Origin: JBQCEE01 sp051960575
Lineage (GTDB): Bacteria > Actinomycetota > Actinomycetes > Mycobacteriales > Jatrophihabitantaceae
Length of the DNA stretch: 12,590 bases
Direction of reading: 5' to 3'
Assembly (NCBI RefSeq): GCF_051960575.1
Contig: NZ_JBQCEE010000362.1
Span: 1-12,590, forward strand
The notes below the pieces were generated by a model. The model searched no databases. It saw only the letters and a list, made by a program, of their open reading frames with translations, and was not told where the DNA came from. Every line of letters starts with the position of its first letter. Positions within the stretch are counted from its first letter, which is position 1. Both the position numbers and the translations under genes were made by a program. Shown piece by piece: positions 5,529 through 11,905 of this stretch.

Positions 5529-7067
5529 ATGCGCCGATTCGCCCGGGCCGTCCTGTTCGCGTGCGTGCTGGTGACCGGCGTCGCGGTCGCCGCGCCGGCC
5601 GACGCGTCGACCTCGCTGGGCACCCCTGGGCACCAGCGCGTCGCCGCCGTGACGGCGACGTCGTTCACGGTCTCCACCGACCGCGCGGCGGGTGCCCGTT
5701 CGTACCGGCTGTTCGCGTCGACGACGTACTCGGACGTGTGGCTGGACAACCTGACGGCGGGGCACCACTCGACGGCGCTGCGCGTTGCTCGGGCCACCGC
5801 GCCACGCCTGACGATCGCCGGACTGCGCTACGGCACCGCCACCTGGTTCGTGCGCATGGAGGCGGTGGCCGGCGCCAGGCACCGGTACGCGAGCACGATC
5901 GTGCGGCTCGGCCTGCGTCCGTCGACGCCAAGCACGCTCCGGGCGCACTCGTCGGCGGCCGGCACCTGGCTGACGTGGGACGGCGTCGCGTCGACCGGCT
6001 ACGACGTGCAGCAGGCGACGGACGCGGCGATGACCCGTGACGTGCGCACCTACGCCGTGCGCGCCTTCCGTTCGGCGGCCCAGCAGTTCACCCCGCCCGC
6101 GCGGACGGTCGGTCGCACCTACTACTGGCGCGTCCGCGCGTGGAACAACGGCACCCGCTCGGGCTGGACGACACCGGCGCACGCGACCGTCCGGACGCGA
6201 CTGGGCCACCTGCGGCTGATGACCTACAACCTCCTCAACCTCAACAACACCGCCGAACCCGACGGCACACCGATCGCCCCCTGGTCGCAGCGAGCCGCCC
6301 CCGCCGCCACCGTGGTGCTGCAGCACCGTCCCGACGTCATCGGCGTCGAGGAGGGCGCCGAGTTCGTCGACGCCGGCCGCACGACCCGGCAGGTGCAGTC
6401 GTTCGTCGCGGCGTTGGACGCGCAGGGCGGTCACTTCGCCCTCGCGGACACCGCGACGCCCTTCACGACCGACACCCTCGGTCGCTATTCGGGCAACTAC
6501 ATCGCGTACGACACGACCGCAGTCGAGCAGGTCGGCAGCGGCGGGTACTGGACGCTCGACGACGACACGTCCTGCGGGCACAACGCGGTCTTCGCCGAGT
6601 TCCACCGGCTCGACTCGCCGGTGTCCTTCCTCTATGTCGTCACGCACGCCCCGAATCTCGGCACGGACGCGAACCGGCGCGACGAGACCGCGCGACTCAT
6701 CGCGCTCGGATCGGCGGAGGCGGCGCAGCTGCACGTGCCGGTCGTCTACGGCGGTGACTTCAACTCGTACCCGCAGTGGGGTGCCCACCCCGTCGACGGT
6801 CCGCAGGTCGCGATGGCCGCCGCGGACATCGCCGACGACGAAACGGTGGCCCTCACGCGCACGAACGCCGCGTACAACACCATCAACGAGTACCGGAACC
6901 CGCCGGCGAGGTTCGGCACCCACATCGACTACCTGTGGCTGCCGCCGGGCGTCGCGGGCACCAGCTGGGACAACCAGCTGGTGCTGACGGGCGCCGGCCG
7001 CTTCCCCGGTGTGCCGCCCTCAGACCACAACCCGGTCAGCGGGGACGTCTGGATCCCCTTCGCCTGA
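5529..7067 (+). CDS. Secreted endonuclease/exonuclease/phosphatase (EEP) family hydrolase with N-terminal fibronectin III-like domains
   Basis: A 512-residue exported metal-dependent phosphohydrolase. Residues 1-27 form a Sec signal peptide: MRRFAR, then a hydrophobic stretch, then a cleavage region near APADAST. Two beta-rich Fn3-like modules follow at about 35-128 and 132-224. The second has the end motif TYYWRVRAWNNGTRSGW (197-213). The EEP domain covers about 227-512. Its catalytic and metal residues are visible: N234 (MTYNLL), E274/E275 (GVEEG), H373 (THAPN), D410 and N412 (GGDFNS), D467 (HIDYLW) and D499/H500 (SDHNPV). Family members act on nucleic acids, phospholipids or inositol phosphates, and export makes extracellular DNA or lipid plausible; the sequence does not choose. 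The start has a modest GGGA 5-6 nt upstream. It is convergent with the winged-helix gene and is followed by a hairpin. Confidence 0.92.
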   Translation: MRRFARAVLFACVLVTGVAVAAPADASTSLGTPGHQRVAAVTATSFTVSTDRAAGARSYRLFASTTYSDVWLDNLTAGHHSTALRVARATAPRLTIAGLRYGTATWFVRMEAVAGARHRYASTIVRLGLRPSTPSTLRAHSSAAGTWLTWDGVASTGYDVQQATDAAMTRDVRTYAVRAFRSAAQQFTPPARTVGRTYYWRVRAWNNGTRSGWTTPAHATVRTRLGHLRLMTYNLLNLNNTAEPDGTPIAPWSQRAAPAATVVLQHRPDVIGVEEGAEFVDAGRTTRQVQSFVAALDAQGGHFALADTATPFTTDTLGRYSGNYIAYDTTAVEQVGSGGYWTLDDDTSCGHNAVFAEFHRLDSPVSFLYVVTHAPNLGTDANRRDETARLIALGSAEAAQLHVPVVYGGDFNSYPQWGAHPVDGPQVAMAAADIADDETVALTRTNAAYNTINEYRNPPARFGTHIDYLWLPPGVAGTSWDNQLVLTGAGRFPGVPPSDHNPVSGDVWIPFA

Positions 7068-7093
7068 TCCGACCGTCCGGGGGACCTGATCAG
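7064..7093. terminator. Bidirectional hairpin covering both convergent stop codons
   Basis: Outer arms CTGATC (7064-7069) and GATCAG (7088-7093) enclose an inner GTCC-GGG-GGAC stem (7075-7085). Each outer arm contains the stop codon of one of the two converging genes. No T-tract. Confidence 0.35.
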
Positions 7094-7578
7094 ACGTCGA
7101 AGCGGTAGCCGAAGCCCCGCAGTGTCGTGACCCGGGTCGTCGACCCGGCCAGCTTCACCCGCAGCCGCCGCACGTGCACGTCGACCGTGCGCCCGGTGCC
7201 GTAGCCCGGACCGTCCCAGGCCTGGTCGAGCAGCTGGGCCCGGGACAGCACCTGGCCGGCATGCTCGAGGAACGCCTGCAGCAGGCGGAACTCGCGGTGG
7301 GCAAGGGTGAGCGCCGGACCGTCGCCGACCCGGACGGTGTGCGCGCCGAGGTCCATGGTCACGTCGCCCGCCGTCAACCGGCGGGATGTCGACTCGGGGA
7401 CGGCGACCAGCGCAGGCTGGCGCGCGAGCCGCTCGAGCGCATCGACGACCTGGTGCGTGTCAACGGAGGCCGGCAGCACCGCGACGACGACCGTGCCGTT
7501 CGCGGGGCGCGGCACGACAGGTGGCCACTCGTCGCGGATGTCGGACAGACGGATCAGCTCGGGCAGGGCGGTCATCAT
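7090..7578 (-). CDS. OmpR/PhoB-type winged-helix regulator without a receiver domain
   Basis: A 162-residue DNA-binding protein. The C-terminal wing domain (about 66-162) is typical of OmpR/PhoB response regulators. LTLAHREFRLLQAFLEHAGQVLSRAQLLDQAW is the first half, TVDVHVRRLRVKL the recognition helix and TTLRGFGYRFDV the wing hairpin. The N-terminal about 60 residues (VVVAVLPASVDTHQVVDALERL) have one strand-helix pair but no phosphoacceptor Asp or T/K pattern. This is too short for a receiver, so control by a histidine kinase is not expected. No kinase gene is adjacent. GGAGG at 7582-7586 precedes two consecutive ATGs (7578 and 7575). The second has the better 6-nt spacing. Targets are unknown; self-regulation is possible given the palindrome over its own -10. 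Confidence 0.88.
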   Translation of the reverse strand: MMTALPELIRLSDIRDEWPPVVPRPANGTVVVAVLPASVDTHQVVDALERLARQPALVAVPESTSRRLTAGDVTMDLGAHTVRVGDGPALTLAHREFRLLQAFLEHAGQVLSRAQLLDQAWDGPGYGTGRTVDVHVRRLRVKLAGSTTRVTTLRGFGYRFDV

Positions 7579-7581
7579 CGG

Positions 7582-7586
7582 CCTCC
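7582..7586 (-). promoter_or_regulatory. Strong RBS of the winged-helix gene
   Basis: GGAGG on the minus strand, 3 nt before ATG 7578 and 6 nt before ATG 7575. The spacing favours initiation at 7575, which shortens the protein by one residue. Confidence 0.65.
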
Positions 7587-7616
7587 GGGTCGCGGAGACC
7601 TCAGCGTAGCGCTATA

Positions 7617-7645
7617 TCGATATTTCCTGGTGACTTGCTAGACAA
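7617..7645 (-). promoter_or_regulatory. Candidate promoter and palindromic operator of the winged-helix gene
   Basis: On the minus strand, TTGTCT (7645-7640) and TATCGA (7622-7617) are separated by 17 bp in an unusually A/T-rich patch. The predicted start near 7610 leaves a leader of about 32 nt with the GGAGG. The 10-bp perfect palindrome ATATCGATAT (7614-7623) overlaps the -10 and could bind a dimeric regulator. Confidence 0.45.
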
Positions 7646-7659
7646 ATACCTCGACGCCC

Positions 7660-8775
7660 TCAGCTGCGGGCTGGATCGGGCCGCCAGGGCCGGTACTCGC
7701 GTCCCTCGGCGTCCGCGGCCGTGCGGGCCGCGTCGAGCTGGTAGGCGGTGATGCCGCCCTCCTGCCAGGGACCGGCCGAGCCGAGGCGCACGGCGGCGGC
7801 GTCCTTCGCGACGATGCCGATCTCGTCGCGGATCACCGCCAGCGGCCGGTCGGCGAGCGCGAACCAATCGAGGTCGAGGAAGTCGTGGCTGCCGTTGGTG
7901 AGCGCGCCGCGGCGCATCGCGTCGGCCACCCGCGTCGCCATGCCGCTGGTGGACAGATGCCCGGCGTTCGCCTCGAACAGCCCGGCACCCGCGGCGAGGT
8001 AGCCGGTCTCGAACAGCGCAACCACCATCGCCAGCAGGCTGAACGCGCGCGGATCGTCGTTCGCCCGCGCCATGAAGGCGAAGACCTCGAGCTCGTTCTC
8101 GAGCGCCGTGCCGTAGCCCGCCAGCACGTGCACCCAGTCGTGCTGCGCGAGCAGGGGCGGCGCCGACCCAGGGCGTCCGGGGTGCACGAAGCCCCGGTCT
8201 GCGTAGAAGTCGGCGACACCGCGACCCAGCGTGCCGACCGGCAGCTCGCCGAGCGACGCCCACCGCGCAGCGAGCGCCGGGTCGTCGACGACCTGGCCCC
8301 ACGACGTCTCGAGCTCGCTGGTGTGCAGCGCCGCCAGCCGCTCGGGGTCGAGCGAGCCGAGGTAGCCGTTGCGGACGAAGTCGACGTTGGCCAGTTCGAG
8401 CGCGCCGTCGGCGAAGCGCTCGGCGACGTCGATCATCTCGTCGCGCACGCCGAGCGCCGCGGCGAACGCCCGCAGCCGGTCGACGACGGCAGGCGGCAGC
8501 GGCCGCAGCACGAACGCCGCCAGCAGCATCACCTGGACGATCCGCGTCCGGAAGATCTCGTTGCGGCGGGCCAGCGCTGCGGCGAAGGCGTCAGGCGTGA
8601 TCGGCACGACCGCGGTGTCGACGTCGTGGCCGGTCATCGAGTGGAACATCGCGCGGACGAGCAGGTCCTGCAGCGGCGTGAGGCCGTCGTCGCCGGCCAC
8701 GGCCGAGACCACGCCGCGGGCGAGCACGGCGACCTCGCTCGCGTCCGGTGGGGTCAGCAGGATGTCCTCGGCCAC
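7660..8775 (-). CDS. Uncharacterised all-alpha protein with a Coq4-type HDxxHx11E motif
   Basis: A 371-residue protein, predicted mostly helical, with no signal peptide. The clearest feature is AQHDWVHVLAGYGTALENELEVF (210-232). H212, D213, H216 and E228 fit HDxxH-x11-E, the zinc-ligand motif of Coq4, a protein of ubiquinone synthesis. The following helix region AFSLLAMVVALFETGYL also resembles Coq4-like proteins. The N-terminal half (about 30-140) is a separate helical region: GLTPLQDLLVRAMFHSMTGHD, then RTRIVQVMLLAAFVL and FAAALGV. This half is not in Coq4 proper, and I do not recognise it securely. Actinobacteria normally make menaquinone, so the function is open. GTG 8775 is favoured over upstream starts: TACAGT ends 6 nt before it, while longer frames run into the tRNA gene. 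Confidence 0.8.
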   Translation of the reverse strand: MAEDILLTPPDASEVAVLARGVVSAVAGDDGLTPLQDLLVRAMFHSMTGHDVDTAVVPITPDAFAAALARRNEIFRTRIVQVMLLAAFVLRPLPPAVVDRLRAFAAALGVRDEMIDVAERFADGALELANVDFVRNGYLGSLDPERLAALHTSELETSWGQVVDDPALAARWASLGELPVGTLGRGVADFYADRGFVHPGRPGSAPPLLAQHDWVHVLAGYGTALENELEVFAFMARANDDPRAFSLLAMVVALFETGYLAAGAGLFEANAGHLSTSGMATRVADAMRRGALTNGSHDFLDLDWFALADRPLAVIRDEIGIVAKDAAAVRLGSAGPWQEGGITAYQLDAARTAADAEGREYRPWRPDPARS

Positions 8776-8781
8776 CGCGGC

Positions 8782-8787
8782 ACTGTA
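8782..8787 (-). promoter_or_regulatory. -10 element for leaderless transcription of the Coq4-motif gene
   Basis: TACAGT on the minus strand, 6 nt before GTG 8775, so +1 falls on the start codon. No Shine-Dalgarno precedes this GTG. Confidence 0.5.
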
Positions 8788-8808
8788 CGACCCGCGAGGT
8801 GCGTGTGG

Positions 8809-8829
8809 GCACGAACGTGCGCGGCACGT
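8809..8829 (-). terminator. Overlapping alternative hairpins after tRNA-Thr
   Basis: ACGTGC-GCG-GCACGT (8815-8829) and GCACG-AA-CGTGC (8809-8820) share the central arm. They lie about 21 nt past the tRNA 3' end. Either could end the tRNA transcript; no T-tract follows. Confidence 0.3.
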
Positions 8830-8850
8830 CCTGTCGTCGGGAGCAGGGGG

Positions 8851-8926
8851 TGGAGCCGCCTCGGGGAATCGAACCCCGGACAACCTCATTACGAGTGAGG
8901 TGCTCTGCCGACTGAGCTAAGGCGGC
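8851..8926 (-). tRNA. tRNA-Thr(CGT), CCA encoded
   Basis: A complete 76-nt cloverleaf on the minus strand. The acceptor GCCGCCT pairs with AGGCGGC. The D-arm is GCTC/GAGC. The anticodon stem CCTCA/TGAGG encloses loop CTCGTAA with anticodon CGT, which reads ACG (Thr). The variable loop is TTGTC. The T-arm CGGGG/CCCCG encloses TTCGATT. The discriminator is U, and CCA is encoded at 8853-8851. The gene sits between the VOC gene upstream and the Coq4-motif gene downstream, all on the same strand. Confidence 0.97.
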
Positions 8927-8956
8927 GTGCACCGGGCTGGCCGGAGCAACTCGAGG

Positions 8957-8962
8957 AGTCTA
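8957..8962 (-). promoter_or_regulatory. Possible -10 for tRNA-Thr
   Basis: TAGACT on the minus strand, 30 nt upstream of the mature tRNA 5' end, within the 46-bp gap after the VOC gene. No convincing -35 at the expected distance, so confidence is low. Confidence 0.3.
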
Positions 8963-8972
8963 ACCGGTGGCG

Positions 8973-9758
8973 CTACTCCGGCGCCGGGGCGGGCTTGATC
9001 ACGGCGAACATGGCGCCCTGGCCGTCGGACAGGTCGCCCCAGCGTCCATAGGGCATGTCCTCGGCCGCGCGCAGGATCACCCCGCCGAGCGACTGCGCCC
9101 GGCTCAGGGCGTCGTCGGCGTCGTCCACGGCGAAGTAGACGCGCCAGTGCGGCGGCACCTCCTTGGGCGCCTCCGCGGCCAGCACCCCCAGCCCGGCGAC
9201 CGGCCGACCGTCGAGCACGACGGCCGAGTAGGGGTAGTCGCCACCGCCGAGCTCCTCGAAGGTGAAGCCGAAGACCGCGCCGTAGAACGCCTGCGCGCGT
9301 TCGTAGTCGTGGGTCATCAGCTCGTTCCACATCAGCGCGCCGGTCTCGTTCGTGCGCCGCGCGCCGTAGTGCTGCGCCGCCTGCCACAGACCGAAGGTGC
9401 CGCCGGTGGGGTCCTGGACGACCGCCATGCGGCCGAGCGGGCCGACGTCGAACGGTTCGGCGACGACGACGCCACCGTGCTCGCGCACCGCCGCCGCGGT
9501 CGCGTCGGCGTCGTCGGTGGCGAGATAGGTCGTCCAGACCGACGGGTGTCCCTCCATACCCGGCTGCTGCGGGCCGAGGCCGGCGACGGGCAGTCCGCCG
9601 ACCTGCGCGATGACGTAGCCGCCGAACTCGGGGCCGCTGCCGAGCAGCTCCCAGCCGAACAGGCCGCGGTAGAACTCGGACGCCGCGTCGATGTCGGACG
9701 TCGTGAGGTCGACCCAGCAGGGGTAGCCGGGCGGCCAGGGGGTGTCGCGGGTGACCAT
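8973..9758 (-). CDS. Two-domain VOC (glyoxalase-like) protein, Rv0577/CFP32-like
   Basis: A 261-residue protein made of two vicinal-oxygen-chelate domains (about 10-127 and 138-258). It closely follows M. tuberculosis Rv0577 (CFP32) as I recall it. Shared stretches include GYPCWVDLTTSDIDAASEFY (Rv0577 GTPNWVDLQTTD), DPTGGTFGLWQA, NETGALMWNEL, VYFAVDDADDA and the ending MFAVIKPAP. The catalytic activity of this family is uncertain. Rv0577 has been linked to secreted or surface antigen roles, but no signal peptide is seen here. ATG 9758 has GGAGGGG upstream with a longish spacer. It is divergent from the phosphodiesterase gene, with 143 bp between the starts. Confidence 0.92.
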   Translation of the reverse strand: MVTRDTPWPPGYPCWVDLTTSDIDAASEFYRGLFGWELLGSGPEFGGYVIAQVGGLPVAGLGPQQPGMEGHPSVWTTYLATDDADATAAAVREHGGVVVAEPFDVGPLGRMAVVQDPTGGTFGLWQAAQHYGARRTNETGALMWNELMTHDYERAQAFYGAVFGFTFEELGGGDYPYSAVVLDGRPVAGLGVLAAEAPKEVPPHWRVYFAVDDADDALSRAQSLGGVILRAAEDMPYGRWGDLSDGQGAMFAVIKPAPAPE

Positions 9759-9794
9759 GGCTGCTTCCCCTCCGCCGAGTTCGTCGTTCCGTCA

Positions 9795-9804
9795 AACCTA
9801 GGTT
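9795..9804. promoter_or_regulatory. Palindrome AACCTAGGTT with TAGGTT -10-like hexamers on both strands
   Basis: A perfect 10-bp palindrome in the divergent gap between the VOC gene (-) and the phosphodiesterase gene (+). On each strand it offers TAGGTT. On the minus strand the position gives a leader of about 30 nt with the VOC Shine-Dalgarno. No clear -35 on either side. It could be a bidirectional promoter core or an operator. Confidence 0.3.
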
Positions 9805-9889
9805 GTCCACGAGGCGACGGCGAGGGGCCGCGCATCGACGATCACCTGAACAGTGCCGGAACCGGGTCGTCCGGCGTGCTGCGGTGGCC

Positions 9890-9895
9890 GACAGT
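9890..9895 (+). promoter_or_regulatory. Weak -10-like element for leaderless phosphodiesterase transcript
   Basis: GACAGT, 6 nt before GTG 9902. It keeps A at position 2 and T at position 6 of TAnnnT but lacks the first T. It shares the exact spacing seen at four other genes in the window. Confidence 0.3.
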
Positions 9896-9901
9896 GGTGG
9901 T

Positions 9902-10684
9902 GTGGCAGTGGCCTACCGCGACCAGCCGGCCCCGCTGGCCATCGCGCACCGTGGCGGCGCGGGGTTAGCGGCCGAGAACACCCTCGAGGCGTTCAGCCGC
10001 TCGTACGCCCTCGGCCTGCGCTGCCTCGAGACCGACGTGCGCATCACCGCCGATGGCGGGCTCGTGGCCTTCCACGACGCCGGGCTGCGTCGCGCCACCG
10101 GTGCTCGCGGCCGGGTCGACTCGCGTCGGCTCACCGACATCGTGCAGCTGCCGGTGTTGGACGCCGGCCCGGTGCTCTCGCTCGGACAGCTGCTCGCGAG
10201 CTTCCCGGACGCCACATTCATGATCGACGTCAAGGACCGCGCCGCCGTCGAACCGCTCGCGCAGTTGCTGCAGGAGCACGAGGCCGTCGACCGGGTGTGC
10301 GCGGCCGCGCAGTGGGACAGCTGGACCGACGCGCTGCGCCGGCTCGTCGGGCCGCGGCTCACCACCGCCCTGAGCTGGCGGGCGTTGACTCGGCTCTGTC
10401 TGTCGAACCGCCCGCTGCGCCCGACGTCCGCGGTGTACGCCCACGTGCCCCTGCGCATCGGACGCGTGCGCGTCTTCGCCGACGACCTCGTCGCCCGCGC
10501 GCACGACGCCGGCCTGCGCGTCGTCGTCTGGACGGTGAACGAGCCGGTCACCATGCACCGCCTGCTCGACCGCGGCGTCGACGGCATCATCACCGACCGA
10601 CCCGACCTGCTGCGCGAGGTGCTCATCGCGCGCGGGCAGTGGCATGCGCCGACCGACACCGGCGCGGTGGTGCCGGTCGGCTGA
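9902..10684 (+). CDS. Glycerophosphodiester phosphodiesterase family protein
   Basis: A 260-residue GDPD-type TIM barrel, which hydrolyses glycerophosphodiesters from deacylated phospholipids to glycerol-3-phosphate and an alcohol. Catalytic motifs are present in order: LAIAHRGG (12-19, catalytic H16 and R17), AENTLEAF (24-31), LETDVRIT (42-49, metal-binding E43 and D45), VAFHDAGL (55-62, catalytic H58), MIDVKD (107-112), and near the end VVVWTVNEP and GVDGIITDRPDLLRE. No signal peptide, so it should be cytoplasmic. GTG 9902 is chosen because of the 6-nt spacing to GACAGT. GTG 9908 (VAYRDQPAP) with GGTGG 7 nt upstream, and GTG 9884, are alternatives. It is convergent with the hemerythrin gene, with a 9-bp gap. 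Confidence 0.9.
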   Translation: MAVAYRDQPAPLAIAHRGGAGLAAENTLEAFSRSYALGLRCLETDVRITADGGLVAFHDAGLRRATGARGRVDSRRLTDIVQLPVLDAGPVLSLGQLLASFPDATFMIDVKDRAAVEPLAQLLQEHEAVDRVCAAAQWDSWTDALRRLVGPRLTTALSWRALTRLCLSNRPLRPTSAVYAHVPLRIGRVRVFADDLVARAHDAGLRVVVWTVNEPVTMHRLLDRGVDGIITDRPDLLREVLIARGQWHAPTDTGAVVPVG

Positions 10685-10697
10685 CGCCGGCCGTCAG
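10681..10697. terminator. Dyad CTGACG-CCGGC-CGTCAG spanning both convergent stop codons
   Basis: Perfect 6-bp arms and a 5-nt loop. The left arm contains the phosphodiesterase TGA and the right arm the complement of the hemerythrin TGA. It could terminate in both directions, but lacks a T-tract. Confidence 0.4.
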
Positions 10698-11257
10698 GTG
10701 TTGGCGGCGCGTCCGGTGAGGTGGTCGCGCAGGCGGTCGACCATCCCGACGCCCGGACCAGCGACGAGGTGGAACAGCTTGTTGTTCGGCGCCGCCGGGT
10801 GCGGACGCGTCGGCGCGATCTTCTTCGCGCCCTCGACCTGGACGCCGAGCTTCATCAGCTCCTCGGCCGGGATCTTCGCGCGCAGCTTCGGGAATTGGTC
10901 CTGCTCCTCGTCCTGGACGTGGTCGCGCAGCACGTCCTCGAGCTGGCCGAGCGTCTCGTCGAACGCGGCGTCGTCGGCCTTGAGGCCCTCGAGCTGCTTC
11001 ATGAGCGTCTCGAGTTCCTCGTGTTCCTTGGTGTCGTGCTCGACGGCCTCGGCGCCGTCGTCGAGATGCTGCTTCATCGCGGGGTAGACGAACATCTCCT
11101 CGGCCACCGAGTGGCGCACGAGTTCGGCGATGAGCGTGTCGGTGAGGTCGCGGCGCTGGTCGCCTGCGGCGGCCTTGATCTGCTCGAGCAGCTGCAGCGC
11201 TTCGTGGTGGTCGGTCGTGAGGATGTCGACGACGTCCTGGTTCTGGTCTTCCTTCAT
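10694..11257 (-). CDS. Hemerythrin-like (HHE domain) protein
   Basis: A 187-residue soluble protein. The four-helix HHE cation-binding domain covers about 8-125 and is expected to hold a di-iron centre that binds O2, NO or peroxide. Ligand candidates lie in order: H17 (TTDHHEA), H49 and E53 (RHSVAEEMFVYP), H74 and H79 (EHDTKEHEEL), H113 and E117 (RDHVQDEEQDQFP). The C-terminal about 60 residues, with PTRPHPAAP, form the extension common in actinobacterial members; its role is unknown. ATG 11257 has AAGGAG 8 nt upstream. A GGGGTAG on the minus strand near 11300-11306 resembles a stress-sigma -10, but the matching GTTT -35 is absent. No partner genes are adjacent. Confidence 0.92.
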   Translation of the reverse strand: MKEDQNQDVVDILTTDHHEALQLLEQIKAAAGDQRRDLTDTLIAELVRHSVAEEMFVYPAMKQHLDDGAEAVEHDTKEHEELETLMKQLEGLKADDAAFDETLGQLEDVLRDHVQDEEQDQFPKLRAKIPAEELMKLGVQVEGAKKIAPTRPHPAAPNNKLFHLVAGPGVGMVDRLRDHLTGRAANT

Positions 11258-11390
11258 GGCGATGGCTCCTTCGGCGTTGCGTGATCGCTCGCCCTGCGCC
11301 TACCCCCTCGACCGCGTGACGATGCGTGCCGCCCGGTCTTCGTGACGCCCATCGCCGTCGATGTCAGACGGCCGTGCCATCGTGCGGGTC

Positions 11391-11810
11391 ATGCAGATCG
11401 CGCGGCACGTCATCGTCCTGGACGCACCGGATCTCGACGCCGAGACCTCGTTCTGAGCCGCAGTCCTCAGCGGCAGCGTCGTCGACACCTCCGACGACTG
11501 GCACAGCGTGCTCGTGGACGACCGGCCGGTGCTCGAGGTGCAGCTCGCGCCCGATCACGTCGCGCCCGACCGGCCCGCCAAGACCGTGCCGCAGCAGCTG
11601 CACCTCGACCTGTACGTGCCGGATCTGGTGGCCGCGCACGAGGAGGTCATGGCGCTCGGCGCCCGGCTGCTGCGACCGGCGGCGGAGCCGGACGGCACGT
11701 TCGTGGTCTACGCGGATCCCGGGCATCCGTTCTGCCTGTGTCGGGCTGGACTGACCGCGCTCCTTCCCGGATCTCTGGTGCCTCCGAGGGCGTGCTGCGC
11801 GCCGTGGTGA
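11391..11810 (+). pseudogene. VOC/glyoxalase-like gene interrupted by in-frame TGA
   Basis: Read from ATG 11391 the frame gives MQIARHVIVLDAPDLDAETSF, then TGA at 11454-11456 (codon 22), then AAVLSGSVVDTSDDWHSVLV onward in the same frame. The downstream part shows LHLDLYVPDLVAAHEEVMAL and VVYADPGHPFCL, the usual strands and end of a small single-domain VOC protein. Related proteins have FW or FY before AxxLGG, so TGG to TGA is the simplest lesion. The usual DPAGHPFCL is DPGHPFCL here, and the tail after CLCR (about 22 residues to TGA 11808-11810) looks unrelated, so the 3' end may also be damaged. ATG 11361 is an in-frame alternative start. A GTG at 11508 could start a fragment of 100 residues lacking the first strand and helix. 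A sequencing error is not excluded. Confidence 0.72.
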
Positions 11811-11879
11811 CGCGCTCACAGCACTGCACGACCATGCCGCATTCCGAGCGCATCAGCGGTGCGCGCGCGACGCTTTTTG

Positions 11880-11895
11880 TCGTACCCCTGTTCTA
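11880..11895 (+). promoter_or_regulatory. Predicted LexA (SOS) box of the DUF222 gene
   Basis: TCGTAC-CCCT-GTTCTA matches the actinobacterial SOS box TCGAAC-N4-GTTCGA at 10 of 12 positions (mismatches at 11883 and 11894). It overlaps the -10 element by 2 bp and ends 10 nt before the start codon, a position where LexA would block transcription. Confidence 0.6.
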
Positions 11896-11899
11896 GCTT
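11894..11899 (+). promoter_or_regulatory. -10 element for leaderless transcription of the DUF222 gene
   Basis: TAGCTT, 6 nt before ATG 11906; predicted +1 is the A of ATG. There is no Shine-Dalgarno. The LexA box overlaps its first two bases. Confidence 0.5.
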
Positions 11900-11905
11900 C
11901 TTGGT

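Noticed and set aside
8776..8889. N-terminal extension of the Coq4-motif gene into the tRNA
   Set aside because: The extra 38 residues are partly encoded by tRNA-Thr sequence and lack family features.
9449..9466. TCGAAC and GTTCG-like bases resembling an SOS box inside the VOC gene
   Set aside because: The two half-sites lack the 4-bp spacer of the LexA consensus and lie deep within a coding region.
11258..11390. Possible small gene in the gap after the hemerythrin start
   Set aside because: Short frames here have no Shine-Dalgarno or recognisable sequence. The gap holds only the hemerythrin leader and the upstream region of the broken VOC gene.
11454..11456. In-frame TGA as a selenocysteine codon
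   Set aside because: VOC proteins of this type have Trp or Tyr at the site, no selenoprotein genes are nearby, and no convincing SECIS-like hairpin was seen right after the TGA. A nonsense mutation or sequencing error is simpler.
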